Shown: positions 1 through 6,790, counted from the stretch's first letter. The stretch: 6,940 nt of DNA from Ignavibacteriaceae bacterium (GCA_022865965.1 JALHTS010000480.1:1-6940); one strand, 5' to 3'. The notes: generated by a model not told the origin, from the letters alone. Made by a program: numbers and translations.

Positions 1-2
1 TG

Positions 3-509
3 GAGAGAGCCGAAAAAGATTTTAACTTAAAAAATGATCCGCATTCTCCTTTTAACAGAGATCCAAATGCGAAGTATGACAAACTTAAATATTTTGATCC
101 TGATACGAATTATATATTTAAATCTATACTTTACAGTTACGAAAAGCAGGATACTATAACTATTATGGGTACAAAAGGCGAGCAGAGAAAAGCCATCAAA
201 GAAGGTTATGTAGTTCTGAATTTTGAAAGTGAAGAACATAAGTTGAACGTCTATAAAAGTTTTAGCCAGCAAAGTCAGCCTTATTACAGCATATGGTTTA
301 CCGATTTAACAACCGGTAAAGAAACTTATAAGGTTGGCAGATATTTAGATTTTGAGTTTTTACCGAATGAAGATTTTGTTTATACAATTGATTTCAACAA
401 AGCTTATAGTCCTTATTGTGCCTACAGTGACTTATTTACTTGTCCTATTCCGACTGAAGAAGATTATCTTAACTTTGAAGTTAAGGCAGGCGAAAAAAGT
501 TTTCATTAA
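3..509 (+). CDS. DUF1684 family protein, 5' end cut by the window
   Basis: The reading frame is open from base 3 to the stop at 507-509, giving 168 visible residues; the true start lies before the window. It matches the DUF1684 family over almost its whole length. The first residues (RAEKDF, then SPF) resemble the usual family N-terminus. Diagnostic blocks follow, counted from the first visible codon: YF at 30-31, TTGKETYxxGRYL at 103-115, DFNKAYSPYCAY at 130-141, CPIP at 147-150 and KAGEK at 161-165. Only a short leader, perhaps a signal or lipoprotein peptide, is likely missing, but that cannot be seen. An internal ATG at 165 would delete the conserved first third and is not the start. The biochemical function of the family is unknown to me. 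The DAHP synthase gene follows after 17 bases on the same strand, so the two are probably co-transcribed; a functional link is not implied. Confidence 0.85.
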   Translation, partial: ERAEKDFNLKNDPHSPFNRDPNAKYDKLKYFDPDTNYIFKSILYSYEKQDTITIMGTKGEQRKAIKEGYVVLNFESEEHKLNVYKSFSQQSQPYYSIWFTDLTTGKETYKVGRYLDFEFLPNEDFVYTIDFNKAYSPYCAYSDLFTCPIPTEEDYLNFEVKAGEKSFH

Positions 510-516
510 TTATTTT

Positions 517-520
517 GGAG
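517..520 (+). promoter_or_regulatory. Shine-Dalgarno GGAG for the DAHP synthase GTG start
   Basis: GGAG lies six bases before the GTG at 527, in the 17-base gap after the DUF1684 stop. It decides the start: translation from this GTG begins MIVILDK, which lines up with the first strand of the Thermotoga-type N-terminal domain, and no in-frame ATG lies nearby. It is the only strong Shine-Dalgarno motif seen among the starts in this window. Confidence 0.7.
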
Positions 521-526
521 TTTTAA

Positions 527-1567
527 GTGATAGTCATATTAGACAAATCAGCGACTGATGAACAAATAGAAAATGTGATTAAGCAACTCGAATATTTCGG
601 ATTTGATGTTCATAAGTCTGGCGGCGATGAATATATAGCAATCGGTGCAATTGGAGTTAAACCGAATTTTGATATCCGAAAAATCCAGTTGCTTGACGGA
701 GTTGTTACAGTTTTTCGTGTAACTGATCAGATAAATCTTGCCAGCAGAAAATCCAAAAAAGAAAATACTTTAATAAAAGTTAAAGATGTTACAATTGGCG
801 GAAATGAAGTGATTGTAATGAGCGGACCTTGTTCTATTGAAAATGAAGATCAAATATTTAAAATTGCTAAAATTGTTAAAGCACATGGTGCTAAAATTCT
901 TCGTGGCGGTGCTTTTAAACCCAGAACCTCACCTTATTCATTTCAGGGATTAGGTGAAGAAGGTCTGAAATATATTCGTGCTGCTGGTGATGAATTTGAT
1001 TTGCCTGTAGTTACCGAAGTGCTGGAAATAAAACACCTTGAACTTGTGAATAAATACGCCGATATTTTTCAGGTTGGTTCAAGGAATATGCAGAATTTTC
1101 CTTTGCTCCGTGAGTTAGGTAAAACTAATAAACCTGTTTTATTGAAGCGCGGATTTTCCGCTACAATTGAAGAATGGTTAATGTCTGCAGAATATATTTT
1201 ATCTGGCGGAAACGAAAATGTAATTCTTTGCGAAAGAGGAATCAGAACTTTTGAAACTTCCACAAGAAATACTTTTGATCTATCTGCAATACCGGTAGTT
1301 CATCAAAAAAGTCATTTACCTGTAATTGCAGACCCATCACACGCAATAGGATTACGGGATAAAATAATTCCTATGGCCAGAGCAGCAATTGCTGCTGATG
1401 CAGATGGTCTTTTGATTGAAGTTCATCACGATCCAACTAATGCGTTATCAGATGGTCCGCAAGCTTTATTGCCTGAACAGTTTAGTGAATTGATGCTGCA
1501 GATTAAACAAATTGCCGAAGTAATTGGTAGAAGAATTGGTGAAAGTTCGGTAGAAAAAATTCTGTAA
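527..1567 (+). CDS. aroF: 3-deoxy-7-phosphoheptulonate (DAHP) synthase, type I beta
   Basis: This enzyme condenses phosphoenolpyruvate and erythrose 4-phosphate to DAHP, the first step of the shikimate pathway to aromatic amino acids, in the cytosol. The 346-residue protein has an N-terminal ferredoxin-like/ACT-like domain (about 1-70) and a TIM-barrel catalytic domain. Barrel motifs visible are SGPCSIEN (99-106), LRGGAFKPRTSPYSFQGLG (125-143), VGSRNMQNF (183-191), LLKRGF (205-210), ILCERGIRTFE (233-243) and DPSHAIG (269-275). The metal ligands are C102, H272, E298 and D309, the same numbers I recall for the Thermotoga maritima enzyme. In that subfamily the N-terminal domain mediates feedback inhibition by tyrosine or phenylalanine, so similar control is inferred here. 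The start is a GTG behind GGAG. Length is normal, with a few extra C-terminal residues. The symbol aroF is used by convention; aroG or aroA would be equally acceptable family labels. Confidence 0.96.
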   Translation: MIVILDKSATDEQIENVIKQLEYFGFDVHKSGGDEYIAIGAIGVKPNFDIRKIQLLDGVVTVFRVTDQINLASRKSKKENTLIKVKDVTIGGNEVIVMSGPCSIENEDQIFKIAKIVKAHGAKILRGGAFKPRTSPYSFQGLGEEGLKYIRAAGDEFDLPVVTEVLEIKHLELVNKYADIFQVGSRNMQNFPLLRELGKTNKPVLLKRGFSATIEEWLMSAEYILSGGNENVILCERGIRTFETSTRNTFDLSAIPVVHQKSHLPVIADPSHAIGLRDKIIPMARAAIAADADGLLIEVHHDPTNALSDGPQALLPEQFSELMLQIKQIAEVIGRRIGESSVEKIL

Positions 1568-1575
1568 TTCTTAGG

Positions 1576-2019
1576 TCAAACAGTTTTTTGAATAAGTTTG
1601 TGCTGTGCTATTTTAAGATAATCAGGTAAGTGGAGAAGCCTTCCTTCAAATTTTATAATCGAAAGAAGAAATTCGTTGTTCTGTGGAGGAATAAATTCTA
1701 AGTGCTTTGTAATTTTTCTGTCAATGGTAAGCAACTCGGAAACATTGTCAACAAAAAATCCAAATCGATTATTATCCTTTTCATAAAGAAAAATTCTTGT
1801 ATCCTGATCAAATTTGGTCAATGTAATTCCGAATATCTGATGAAGATTAATAATCTGTACTTCAGATTTATTGATCATCAATTTAAGATTAGCTAATCTA
1901 TAGACAGGATAATTGTTGCCAAGTTTATCAACTTTAATAGTAGTGGTGATATCTTTAATATCAGCACAAAACTCCAAATCACCCAAGTAAAAAACTAACA
2001 AACCTTTTAAATTATCCAT
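1576..2019 (-). CDS. Divergent CheW-like domain protein
   Basis: The 147-residue cytosolic protein is almost entirely one CheW-like domain. CheW scaffolds couple chemoreceptors to the kinase CheA. Recognisable pieces are the opening strand LLVFYLGDLEFCADI (7-21), VQIINLHQIFGI (54-65, equivalent to the usual IPVIDLR..FG), the second half TRIFLYEKDNNRFGFFVDNVSELL (split here as 74-85 and 86-97), and the closing strand IIKFEGRLLHLPDYLKI (121-137). The NLRG signature normally just before the IPVIDL strand is not preserved; residues 42-53 read LANLKLMINKSE. A canonical CheA/receptor adaptor role is therefore uncertain. The ATG at 2017-2019 keeps the first beta strand; the next Met (48) would destroy the domain. 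A GGTGA abuts the ATG directly, too close to be a normal ribosome site. The gene lies 183 bases behind the response regulator on the same strand, but a possible terminator separates them. No cheA, cheY or receptor gene is in view. Confidence 0.75.
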   Translation of the reverse strand: MDNLKGLLVFYLGDLEFCADIKDITTTIKVDKLGNNYPVYRLANLKLMINKSEVQIINLHQIFGITLTKFDQDTRIFLYEKDNNRFGFFVDNVSELLTIDRKITKHLEFIPPQNNEFLLSIIKFEGRLLHLPDYLKIAQHKLIQKTV

Positions 2020-2151
2020 TCACCATAAGCTGTAGGTTGGAAAAATTGCCCTTGCGAAATTAATTAGTTCAATAGTCTTGCCAAAGTATTACAGAAATTA
2101 CCGTCTAATTATACGTTAATATAGGGTTTTATTTGAAAATCTCTTAGTGCA

Positions 2152-2178
2152 AAGTAAAAATAATTTACCCTAGGTAAA
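2152..2178 (-). terminator. Possible weak terminator after the response regulator gene
   Basis: On the minus strand, 25 bases past the regulator's stop, TTTACC (read as 2178-2173) pairs with GGTAAA (2169-2164) around a 3-base loop. A T-rich run (2162-2152) follows. The stem is only six pairs with two G-C pairs, so it is a weak candidate. If active, it would limit read-through from the regulator gene into the CheW-like gene. The symmetric sequence could instead be an operator. Confidence 0.3.
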
Positions 2179-2202
2179 ATTTCTTTAATAAAAAAGAAAA
2201 AC

Positions 2203-3594
2203 TTAGTCAGGATTTTTATCTTTTCCGGTTCTAAGTGAAATACCGTAAAGATTTAATTTATAATAAAGAGTTGGTTTTGAGATGCCCATTATTTTACAGG
2301 CTCTTTGCTTATTTCCCTTTGTTTCATTCAGTACATTTTCTATATGGAATTTCTCAAGCTCAGACATACTCCAATTCCTGTTGTAGTTATACATATCTGT
2401 TTCATTCGATGAATTTATCTTCCCTGACTTTTTTAAAAGAATATTATCCGGTTCAATAACATCGGATTTTGAAAGTAATATTGCCTGCATTAAAGTATTT
2501 TCTAATTCACGAACATTGCCTACCCAGTCGTGTTCCTGAAGCATTTCCATAACTTCAAAAGGTACTTTTCTTACATTTTTATGAAGTTCTTTATTTATCT
2601 TTTTAACAAAATGAATAACTAAAGCGGGAACGTCCTCTCTTCTTTCACGTAACGGAGGAGCAGTAATATTAAACACTTTTAATCTGAAATAAAGGTCTTC
2701 TCTGAATTTTCCATCATCTACAAGAGTTGATAAATTTTTATTTGTTGCTGTAATTATTCTTGCTTCAAGCGGAACGGTCGTTTCGCCACCGACTCTTTCA
2801 TATTCTTTTTCCTGAATAACTCTTAAAAGTTTTACCTGAAGGTCATAAGATATTTCAGATATTTCATCGAGAAATATCGTTCCTTTGCCAGCAAGTTCAA
2901 ACTTACCTTTCTTGTTTCTTACAGCACCTGTAAAAGCTCCTTTTACATGACCAAATAATTCGCTTTCAAGTAATGACTCGGATAATGCCGAACAGTTCAC
3001 TGCAATAAAAGGCTGACCTTTAGTAATACCGGAATTATGAATCATTCGTGCTATAAGCTCTTTACCGGTCCCGCTGTCACCCTGAATAAGAACAGTAATA
3101 CGCGAAGAGGAAATTCGTCCTATGCTCTTATAAATCTCTTTCATTATAGGAGTGCTACCCACCAGACTGGTTTTACCTCTAAATTCTTCCTCTTCTTCTT
3201 TTGACAGCGAAACAGCAAGTTGTTCACTAAGCTCTTTACTCTTTATAGCATTTTTAACAACCTGATTAAACCTGGTTACATCTATTGGTTTTTCGATGTA
3301 ATCGTAAGCACCTTCCTGGATAGCTTTAATTGTAGATTCTGTATCACCTACACCTGTTATCATAATTACAGGAATGTTCGGATCATTTTCTTTAACATAT
3401 TTCATCACCTCAAATCCGTCAACTTCAGGCATTATAATATCCGTAATGACTAAGTCAGGTCTTTCTTTTTTGAAGATTTCAATGGCTACAGCGCCGTCTT
3501 CGGCAGTATAGACTAAATGTTTTTCTTTGGAAAGATAGAGTTTTAAAGTGCTTTTTATTAACTCAGAATCGTCCGCAAGAAGAATCCTTGCCAT
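2203..3594 (-). CDS. Sigma-54-dependent response regulator, NtrC family
   Basis: This is a three-domain cytosolic transcription activator of 463 residues. The receiver (about 1-120) has the acidic pair D8/D9, phospho-acceptor D52, T80 and K102. A linker with a run of five glutamates (133-137) leads to the AAA+ domain (about 143-380). It carries Walker A GDSGTGKE (172-179), the sigma-54-contacting GAFTGA loop (219-224), Walker B TIFLDE (239-244), sensor I region ATNKN (283-287), the arginine-finger region FREDLYFRL (298-306) and sensor II GNVRELEN (359-366). The C-terminus has a Fis-type helix-turn-helix (about 412-451; GNKQRACKIMGISKPTLYYKL). All key residues are present, so phosphorylation-controlled activation of sigma-54 RNA polymerase is expected. 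The length is typical. No histidine kinase adjoins it, making it an orphan regulator whose stimulus and targets cannot be read here. The start ATG at 3594 gives the canonical MARILLADD receiver beginning; only a weak GAG precedes it. Confidence 0.96.
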   Translation of the reverse strand: MARILLADDSELIKSTLKLYLSKEKHLVYTAEDGAVAIEIFKKERPDLVITDIIMPEVDGFEVMKYVKENDPNIPVIMITGVGDTESTIKAIQEGAYDYIEKPIDVTRFNQVVKNAIKSKELSEQLAVSLSKEEEEEFRGKTSLVGSTPIMKEIYKSIGRISSSRITVLIQGDSGTGKELIARMIHNSGITKGQPFIAVNCSALSESLLESELFGHVKGAFTGAVRNKKGKFELAGKGTIFLDEISEISYDLQVKLLRVIQEKEYERVGGETTVPLEARIITATNKNLSTLVDDGKFREDLYFRLKVFNITAPPLRERREDVPALVIHFVKKINKELHKNVRKVPFEVMEMLQEHDWVGNVRELENTLMQAILLSKSDVIEPDNILLKKSGKINSSNETDMYNYNRNWSMSELEKFHIENVLNETKGNKQRACKIMGISKPTLYYKLNLYGISLRTGKDKNPD

Positions 3595-3873
3595 ATATAA
3601 CTCGTTTTGAATGATTAATTATTTTATTTCTCACAGAATTAATAGAATTTTTAATATAGCTTCCCTGAAAGCCTAAAATAAAAATATCAAATAATTTCAG
3701 AAATGAAAGCATCAATTTTTCTTATATAGTAAATTTTCCTAACCAAATTATAAAATATTTTTATCATTTTATAGGAAGACAGTAAAAAATACCAAATTTA
3801 TTTTTGTGAATTTTTCTTAAGTGTTAATTATTATAACTTTAGGCACTTTTTTTTATTACACAATAACAATAGA
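3595..3873. other. AT-rich divergent intergenic region
   Basis: These 279 bases separate the divergent regulator and MORN-protein genes and must hold both promoters. I see no coding frame or RNA gene. Two symmetric sequences stand out. One is a perfect 8-base inverted repeat (TATAAAAT at 3749-3756, ATTTTATA at 3766-3773). The other is an imperfect one (TAGCTT at 3657-3662, AAGCCTA at 3669-3675). Either could be an operator, but composition this AT-rich makes such repeats likely by chance. No promoter element convinced me on either strand. Confidence 0.6.
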
Positions 3874-5214
3874 ATGAATATACATTCAAAAATCATATCT
3901 CTAATAGTAATTATCTCCTTATTTCCTGTCTTTTTTTATGCCCAAACTCTATCAGGGACAGAGGTAAAGGTTACTTTTTATCCAAATGGAGTTGTTAAAA
4001 CGAAAGGTGATTATTTGTATGATCAGCTGCACGGAAAATACTTTGAATATTATCCATCCGGTAATTTATGGAAAGAATGGATTTTTGTTGGCGGTAAAGA
4101 AGATGGTAAATCCATCTGGTATTTTGAAGATGGTAAAGTAAGTATTATCTGGAACTATCGGGAAGGTGTGCGGTCAGGTGTTTCCAAATGGTTTCATGAG
4201 ACCGGAGAGCTCTGGGCTGAACAAAATTATTGGGATGGCGTACTGCAAAATATTACAAGAACTTATTACAAAACAGGTGAACTTCAGGGTGAATGGAATT
4301 ATATAGATGGAGTTTTACAGGGCATTTCTAAAACTTATTATTTATCCGGTAATGTTGAAGTAGAAAGAAAGTTTGTTGATGGTAAACAACACGGAACCAC
4401 AAGAGTTTTTCATGATCATAAAGATCGTGTTGCTCTCGAAGCATTTTTTATTGATGACCGGTTACAGGGAAATTTGAAAATTTATGATCTGGGTGGAAAA
4501 GTCCGTGTGCTTGATGAATATATTAATGATGAACTATTAAACAGAACACGTTATGATTATATGGGAAAACTTGAATCAGTTGAAAAAGTAGAAAGAGATT
4601 TTTACGAAAGTAAAGCTATCAAACAGGAAACATTTCTTAAAGACGGTATAAGAGATGGAATAACCCGATCCTTTTACGAAAGCGGTTTTCTAAAAGAAGA
4701 ATGGAATTACGTAAACAATAATCTTCACGGACGATCTTTCTCTTACTATGAAAACGGAGCACTGAAGAAATCAACAGATTTTATTAATGGTATTAAGCGA
4801 GGAAACGAAAAAACTTATTATGAATCAGGTGTCCTTAAAGAAGAAGCTATATTTGAAAATGGTCGCAGGAATGGAATTGTTCTAAACTATCATCCTAATA
4901 GTGCACTGGAATCTGTTGCAACTTACGAGAACGATAAAATTACTGGTGAAGTAAAGTACTATTTTGAAAACGGACTGATCAAATCAGCCGAGTATGTTGA
5001 AGATGGAATCAGAGAAGGAAACAGGACAACTTATTACCGTAACGGTGCACTTGAGAGACTGGAAAATTATTTGGATGGAAAACTTAGTGGCTGGATTAAA
5101 ACTTATTACGACGATGCTATTTTAATGAAGGAAGAATATTATAAAAACGGAATTCTTGAAAGAAGTAAAGCGTTTAATCGAAGAGGTGAATTAGTTTCTA
5201 CAATGGGATATTGA
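3874..5214 (+). CDS. Secreted MORN-repeat (YwqK-like) protein
   Basis: The 446-residue protein starts with a clear signal peptide: a lysine at 6, a hydrophobic core at about 8-22 and a likely cut after YA (22-23). The rest is an array of MORN_2-type units of the form YY.SG.LK.E..Y.DG...G. Unit starts, taken at the aromatic-x-x-x-G motif, fall near residues 36, 59, 83, 107, 131, 155, 179, 204, 227, 243, 267, 291, 315, 339, 363, 387, 411 and 434. That is about 18 units in a 24-residue period, with one broken unit around 227-243. Such arrays fold as long beta-hairpin solenoids and are often named YwqK family antitoxin; no toxin gene is visible and I do not infer an antitoxin role. No C-terminal sorting domain, lipobox or membrane anchor is seen, so a periplasmic location is most likely. 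The ATG has no Shine-Dalgarno. The gene appears monocistronic. Confidence 0.88.
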   Translation: MNIHSKIISLIVIISLFPVFFYAQTLSGTEVKVTFYPNGVVKTKGDYLYDQLHGKYFEYYPSGNLWKEWIFVGGKEDGKSIWYFEDGKVSIIWNYREGVRSGVSKWFHETGELWAEQNYWDGVLQNITRTYYKTGELQGEWNYIDGVLQGISKTYYLSGNVEVERKFVDGKQHGTTRVFHDHKDRVALEAFFIDDRLQGNLKIYDLGGKVRVLDEYINDELLNRTRYDYMGKLESVEKVERDFYESKAIKQETFLKDGIRDGITRSFYESGFLKEEWNYVNNNLHGRSFSYYENGALKKSTDFINGIKRGNEKTYYESGVLKEEAIFENGRRNGIVLNYHPNSALESVATYENDKITGEVKYYFENGLIKSAEYVEDGIREGNRTTYYRNGALERLENYLDGKLSGWIKTYYDDAILMKEEYYKNGILERSKAFNRRGELVSTMGY

Positions 5215-5235
5215 AATAGATATATTTATCATTAC

Positions 5236-5266
5236 TTGCAAATAGTAATTTCAAAATTTAGTTTTC
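5236..5266 (+). promoter_or_regulatory. Candidate Bacteroidota-type promoter for aguB
   Basis: TTG at 5236-5238 and TAGTTTTC at 5259-5266 are separated by 20 bases. This resembles the Bacteroidota -33 (TTTG) and -7 (TAnnTTTG) elements at their usual spacing, with the last base of the -7 box mismatched. It would give a leader of roughly 25 bases before the ATG at 5298. The -33 end lies inside a small inverted repeat (ATTACT 5231-5236, AGTAAT 5244-5249) that could alternatively be a poor terminator for the MORN gene. Confidence 0.3.
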
Positions 5267-5297
5267 TGTTATCATTATAACATATTAATAAAAACCA

Positions 5298-6194
5298 ATG
5301 AGCAAAAAATCACCATCTAAGTTTAGTATCGGCATAATACAAATGGCGTTCACAAAAAAGCCGAAAGAAAATGTTAAGAACGCAGTTAAATGGATTGAAA
5401 AAGCAGCTACACAAAAGGCTCAGGTAATCTGTTTGCCTGAACTTTTTACTTCTCAATATTTCTGTCAATCAGAGAATATTGATTTCTATGATCTAGCCGA
5501 ACCTCTTGACGGACCATCAATAAAAGAAGTGTCTAAAGCAGCTGCAAAAAATAAAGTTGTTGTTATTGCACCATTTTTTGAAAAACGTGCTGTAGGAGTC
5601 TATCATAACAGCGCAGCAATTATTGATGCAGACGGAACAATAGCAGGTCTTTACCGCAAGATGCATATTCCGGATGATCCGGCATTTTATGAAAAATTTT
5701 ATTTTACTCCCGGTGATCTGGGTTTCAAATCTTTTGACACAGAATTCGGAAATATCGGAACATTAATCTGCTGGGATCAATGGTATCCCGAAGGCGCGCG
5801 CTTAACCGCTTTACAAGGAGCAAGTGTTTTATTTTATCCAACAGCAATTGGTTGGCATCCTAAAGAAAAAGAAGAACACGGGAAAGCTCAGTTTGAAAGC
5901 TGGCAGACTGTACAACGTGGACATGCAATTGCAAACGGAGTTTATGTTGCTGCTGCAAATCGTATTGGATTAGAAAAACAAAATCCTAATTCAGCTGGTA
6001 TTGAATTCTGGGGACGATCATTCATCTGCGATCCGCAAGGAATTATTTTAGCAGAAGCATCAACAGATAGAGAGGAAGTTTTGATTGCTGAAGTTGATTT
6101 GGATAGAATTGAATATATCCGCCGTAACTGGCCATTTTTACGTGATAGAAGAATTGATGCTTATGGGGGCATTACCGAAAGGTTAATTGATTAA
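5298..6194 (+). CDS. aguB: N-carbamoylputrescine amidase
   Basis: This is a cytosolic nitrilase-superfamily enzyme that hydrolyses N-carbamoylputrescine to putrescine, CO2 and ammonia, the last step of the agmatine route to polyamines. The 298-residue length is normal. The Glu-Lys-Cys triad is E48 (in LPELF), K121 (in YRKMHIPDDP) and C158 (in LICWDQWYPE). Features favouring this substrate over other nitrilases are YFCQ (54-57), the block KMHIPDDPAFYEKFYFTPGD (121-140), GWHP (185-188) and the tract QRGHAIANGVYVAAANRIG (206-224). The ATG at 5298 keeps the first beta strand (FSIGIIQMAF); the later Met16 would cut it. No Shine-Dalgarno precedes the start. The usual genomic partner, agmatine deiminase (aguA), is not in the window; instead a transposase unit begins eight bases past the stop. 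A related beta-ureidopropionase-like amidase is the main alternative, less likely given the conserved blocks. Confidence 0.9.
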   Translation: MSKKSPSKFSIGIIQMAFTKKPKENVKNAVKWIEKAATQKAQVICLPELFTSQYFCQSENIDFYDLAEPLDGPSIKEVSKAAAKNKVVVIAPFFEKRAVGVYHNSAAIIDADGTIAGLYRKMHIPDDPAFYEKFYFTPGDLGFKSFDTEFGNIGTLICWDQWYPEGARLTALQGASVLFYPTAIGWHPKEKEEHGKAQFESWQTVQRGHAIANGVYVAAANRIGLEKQNPNSAGIEFWGRSFICDPQGIILAEASTDREEVLIAEVDLDRIEYIRRNWPFLRDRRIDAYGGITERLID

Positions 6195-6201
6195 TGGAAA
6201 A

Positions 6202-6249
6202 ATAATTTTAGTTATATAATTAAATTAATCCTGAAGAAGTGAAAGTATT
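6202..6249 (+). repeat. Decayed hairpin-repeat copy forming the transposase leader
   Basis: Bases 6202-6221 (ATAATTTTAGTTATATAATT) are identical to 6875-6894. The following 28 bases match 6895-6922 at 18 positions. The hairpin of the downstream copy (ACCCT-GAA-AGGGT) has become ATCCT-GAA-GAAGT here, so it can no longer pair. The copy ends seven bases before the transposase ATG, so it is the gene's leader; its purine-rich GAAGAAGTGAAAG may act as the ribosome site. Confidence 0.75.
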
Positions 6250-6255
6250 TGCATT

Positions 6256-6720
6256 ATGGCTGGAACATTTTCACAAGTTTATATTCAGGTTATCTTTGCA
6301 GTTAAAGGCAGACAGAACCTGATTAGCCCCAATTGGAAAGAAGACTTGAATAAATACATTGCGGGTATAATAAAAGGGAAAGAACAGAAATCAATAATTG
6401 TGAACGGAATGCCGGATCACATTCATGCATTTGTTGGATTAAAGCCCTCGATGGCCATTTCTGATTTAGTAAGGGACATTAAGAATAATTCAACAAATTT
6501 TATTAATGATCAAAAATATGTTAAAGGAAAATTTTCCTGGCAGGAAGGTTATGGTGCTTTTTCTTATTCACATTCACACATCTCAAAAGTTTATGATTAT
6601 ATTCTAAATCAAGAAAAACATCATCGTAGAAGAACATTCAAAGAGGAATATTTTGAATTGCTGAAAAAATTTGAGATTGAATACAATGAAAAATATTTAT
6701 TTGAATGGATTGAATATTAA
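6256..6720 (+). CDS. tnpA: IS200/IS605-type Y1 (HUH) transposase, RAYT-like
   Basis: The 154-residue protein is a complete single-domain HUH nuclease that cuts and joins single-stranded DNA through a tyrosine. The metal-binding HxH is H55-I-H57 in PDHIHAF. The catalytic helix has Y115 with Q119 four residues on (YDYILNQEKHH), the same spacing as Y127/Q131 of the IS608 enzyme. Other family blocks are IQVIFAVKGRQ (10-20), SDLVRDIKNNS (69-79), WQEGYGAFSYS (95-105) and the tail YNEKYLFEWIE (143-153). There is no frameshift or missing catalytic residue, so it may be active. No TnpB or IscB partner is present, as in IS200 and REP-associated (RAYT) transposases. It starts 61 bases after aguB, and its 3' end runs into a cluster of hairpin repeats whose tail overlaps the stop codon. 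Whether it is better called IS200 tnpA or a RAYT depends on whether the repeats occur alone elsewhere in the genome. Confidence 0.92.
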   Translation: MAGTFSQVYIQVIFAVKGRQNLISPNWKEDLNKYIAGIIKGKEQKSIIVNGMPDHIHAFVGLKPSMAISDLVRDIKNNSTNFINDQKYVKGKFSWQEGYGAFSYSHSHISKVYDYILNQEKHHRRRTFKEEYFELLKKFEIEYNEKYLFEWIEY

Positions 6721-6790
6721 TGCCACCCCTTCAGGGTTTAATTTATTTTATAATTTGCTTGCTATAATTATCACACCACTTCGTGGTTAA
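6718..6790 (-). repeat. Hairpin repeat pair, reverse-oriented half of a REPIN-like cluster
   Basis: Read on the minus strand, the first hairpin is ACCAC-GAA-GTGGT (6787-6775) and the second is ACCCT-GAA-GGGGT (6737-6725, one G-T pair). Their centres are 50 bases apart. After the first stem comes a tail containing TGATAA and TATAGCA. Order, spacing and tail sequence match the plus-strand pair at 6841-6922, so the two pairs are inverted copies of one about 75-80-base unit. On the plus strand the 6725-6737 hairpin lies four bases past the transposase stop and is followed by a T-rich stretch, so it may also act as its terminator. Confidence 0.8.

Noticed and set aside
1554..1589. Possible bidirectional terminator (A-run, CTG ... 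CAG, T-run) at the converging gene ends
   Set aside because: The only G-C-containing pairing is CTG/CAG over a 16-base loop with two unpaired bases; far too weak to call.
2108..2113. TATAAT on the minus strand as a -10 box for the CheW-like gene
   Set aside because: No acceptable -35 or -33 element at proper spacing, and such hexamers are expected by chance in AT-rich DNA.
3660..3675. CCCTGAAAG shared with the hairpin repeat near the transposase, possibly a sixth copy
   Set aside because: Only nine bases are shared, the stem does not form (AGCC in place of AGGGT) and the GATATT tail is absent.
3803..3841. TTTG and TAACTTTA as a Bacteroidota-type promoter for the MORN gene
   Set aside because: The spacing is 27 bases, well outside the usual range, and the -7 box ends in A in place of G.
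3842..3855. GGCAC followed by a T-run just upstream of the MORN gene, resembling a sigma-54 -24 element
   Set aside because: The position of the -12 element holds only T's with no GC, so it is not a sigma-54 promoter.
3874..5214. Antitoxin of a toxin-antitoxin pair, as the YwqK family name implies
   Set aside because: The protein is secreted and no small toxin gene is adjacent; the family name alone does not support the role.
5231..5249. Inverted repeat ATTACT/AGTAAT after the MORN gene as a terminator
   Set aside because: Six pairs with a single G-C pair and no clean T-run; it also overlaps the candidate aguB promoter.
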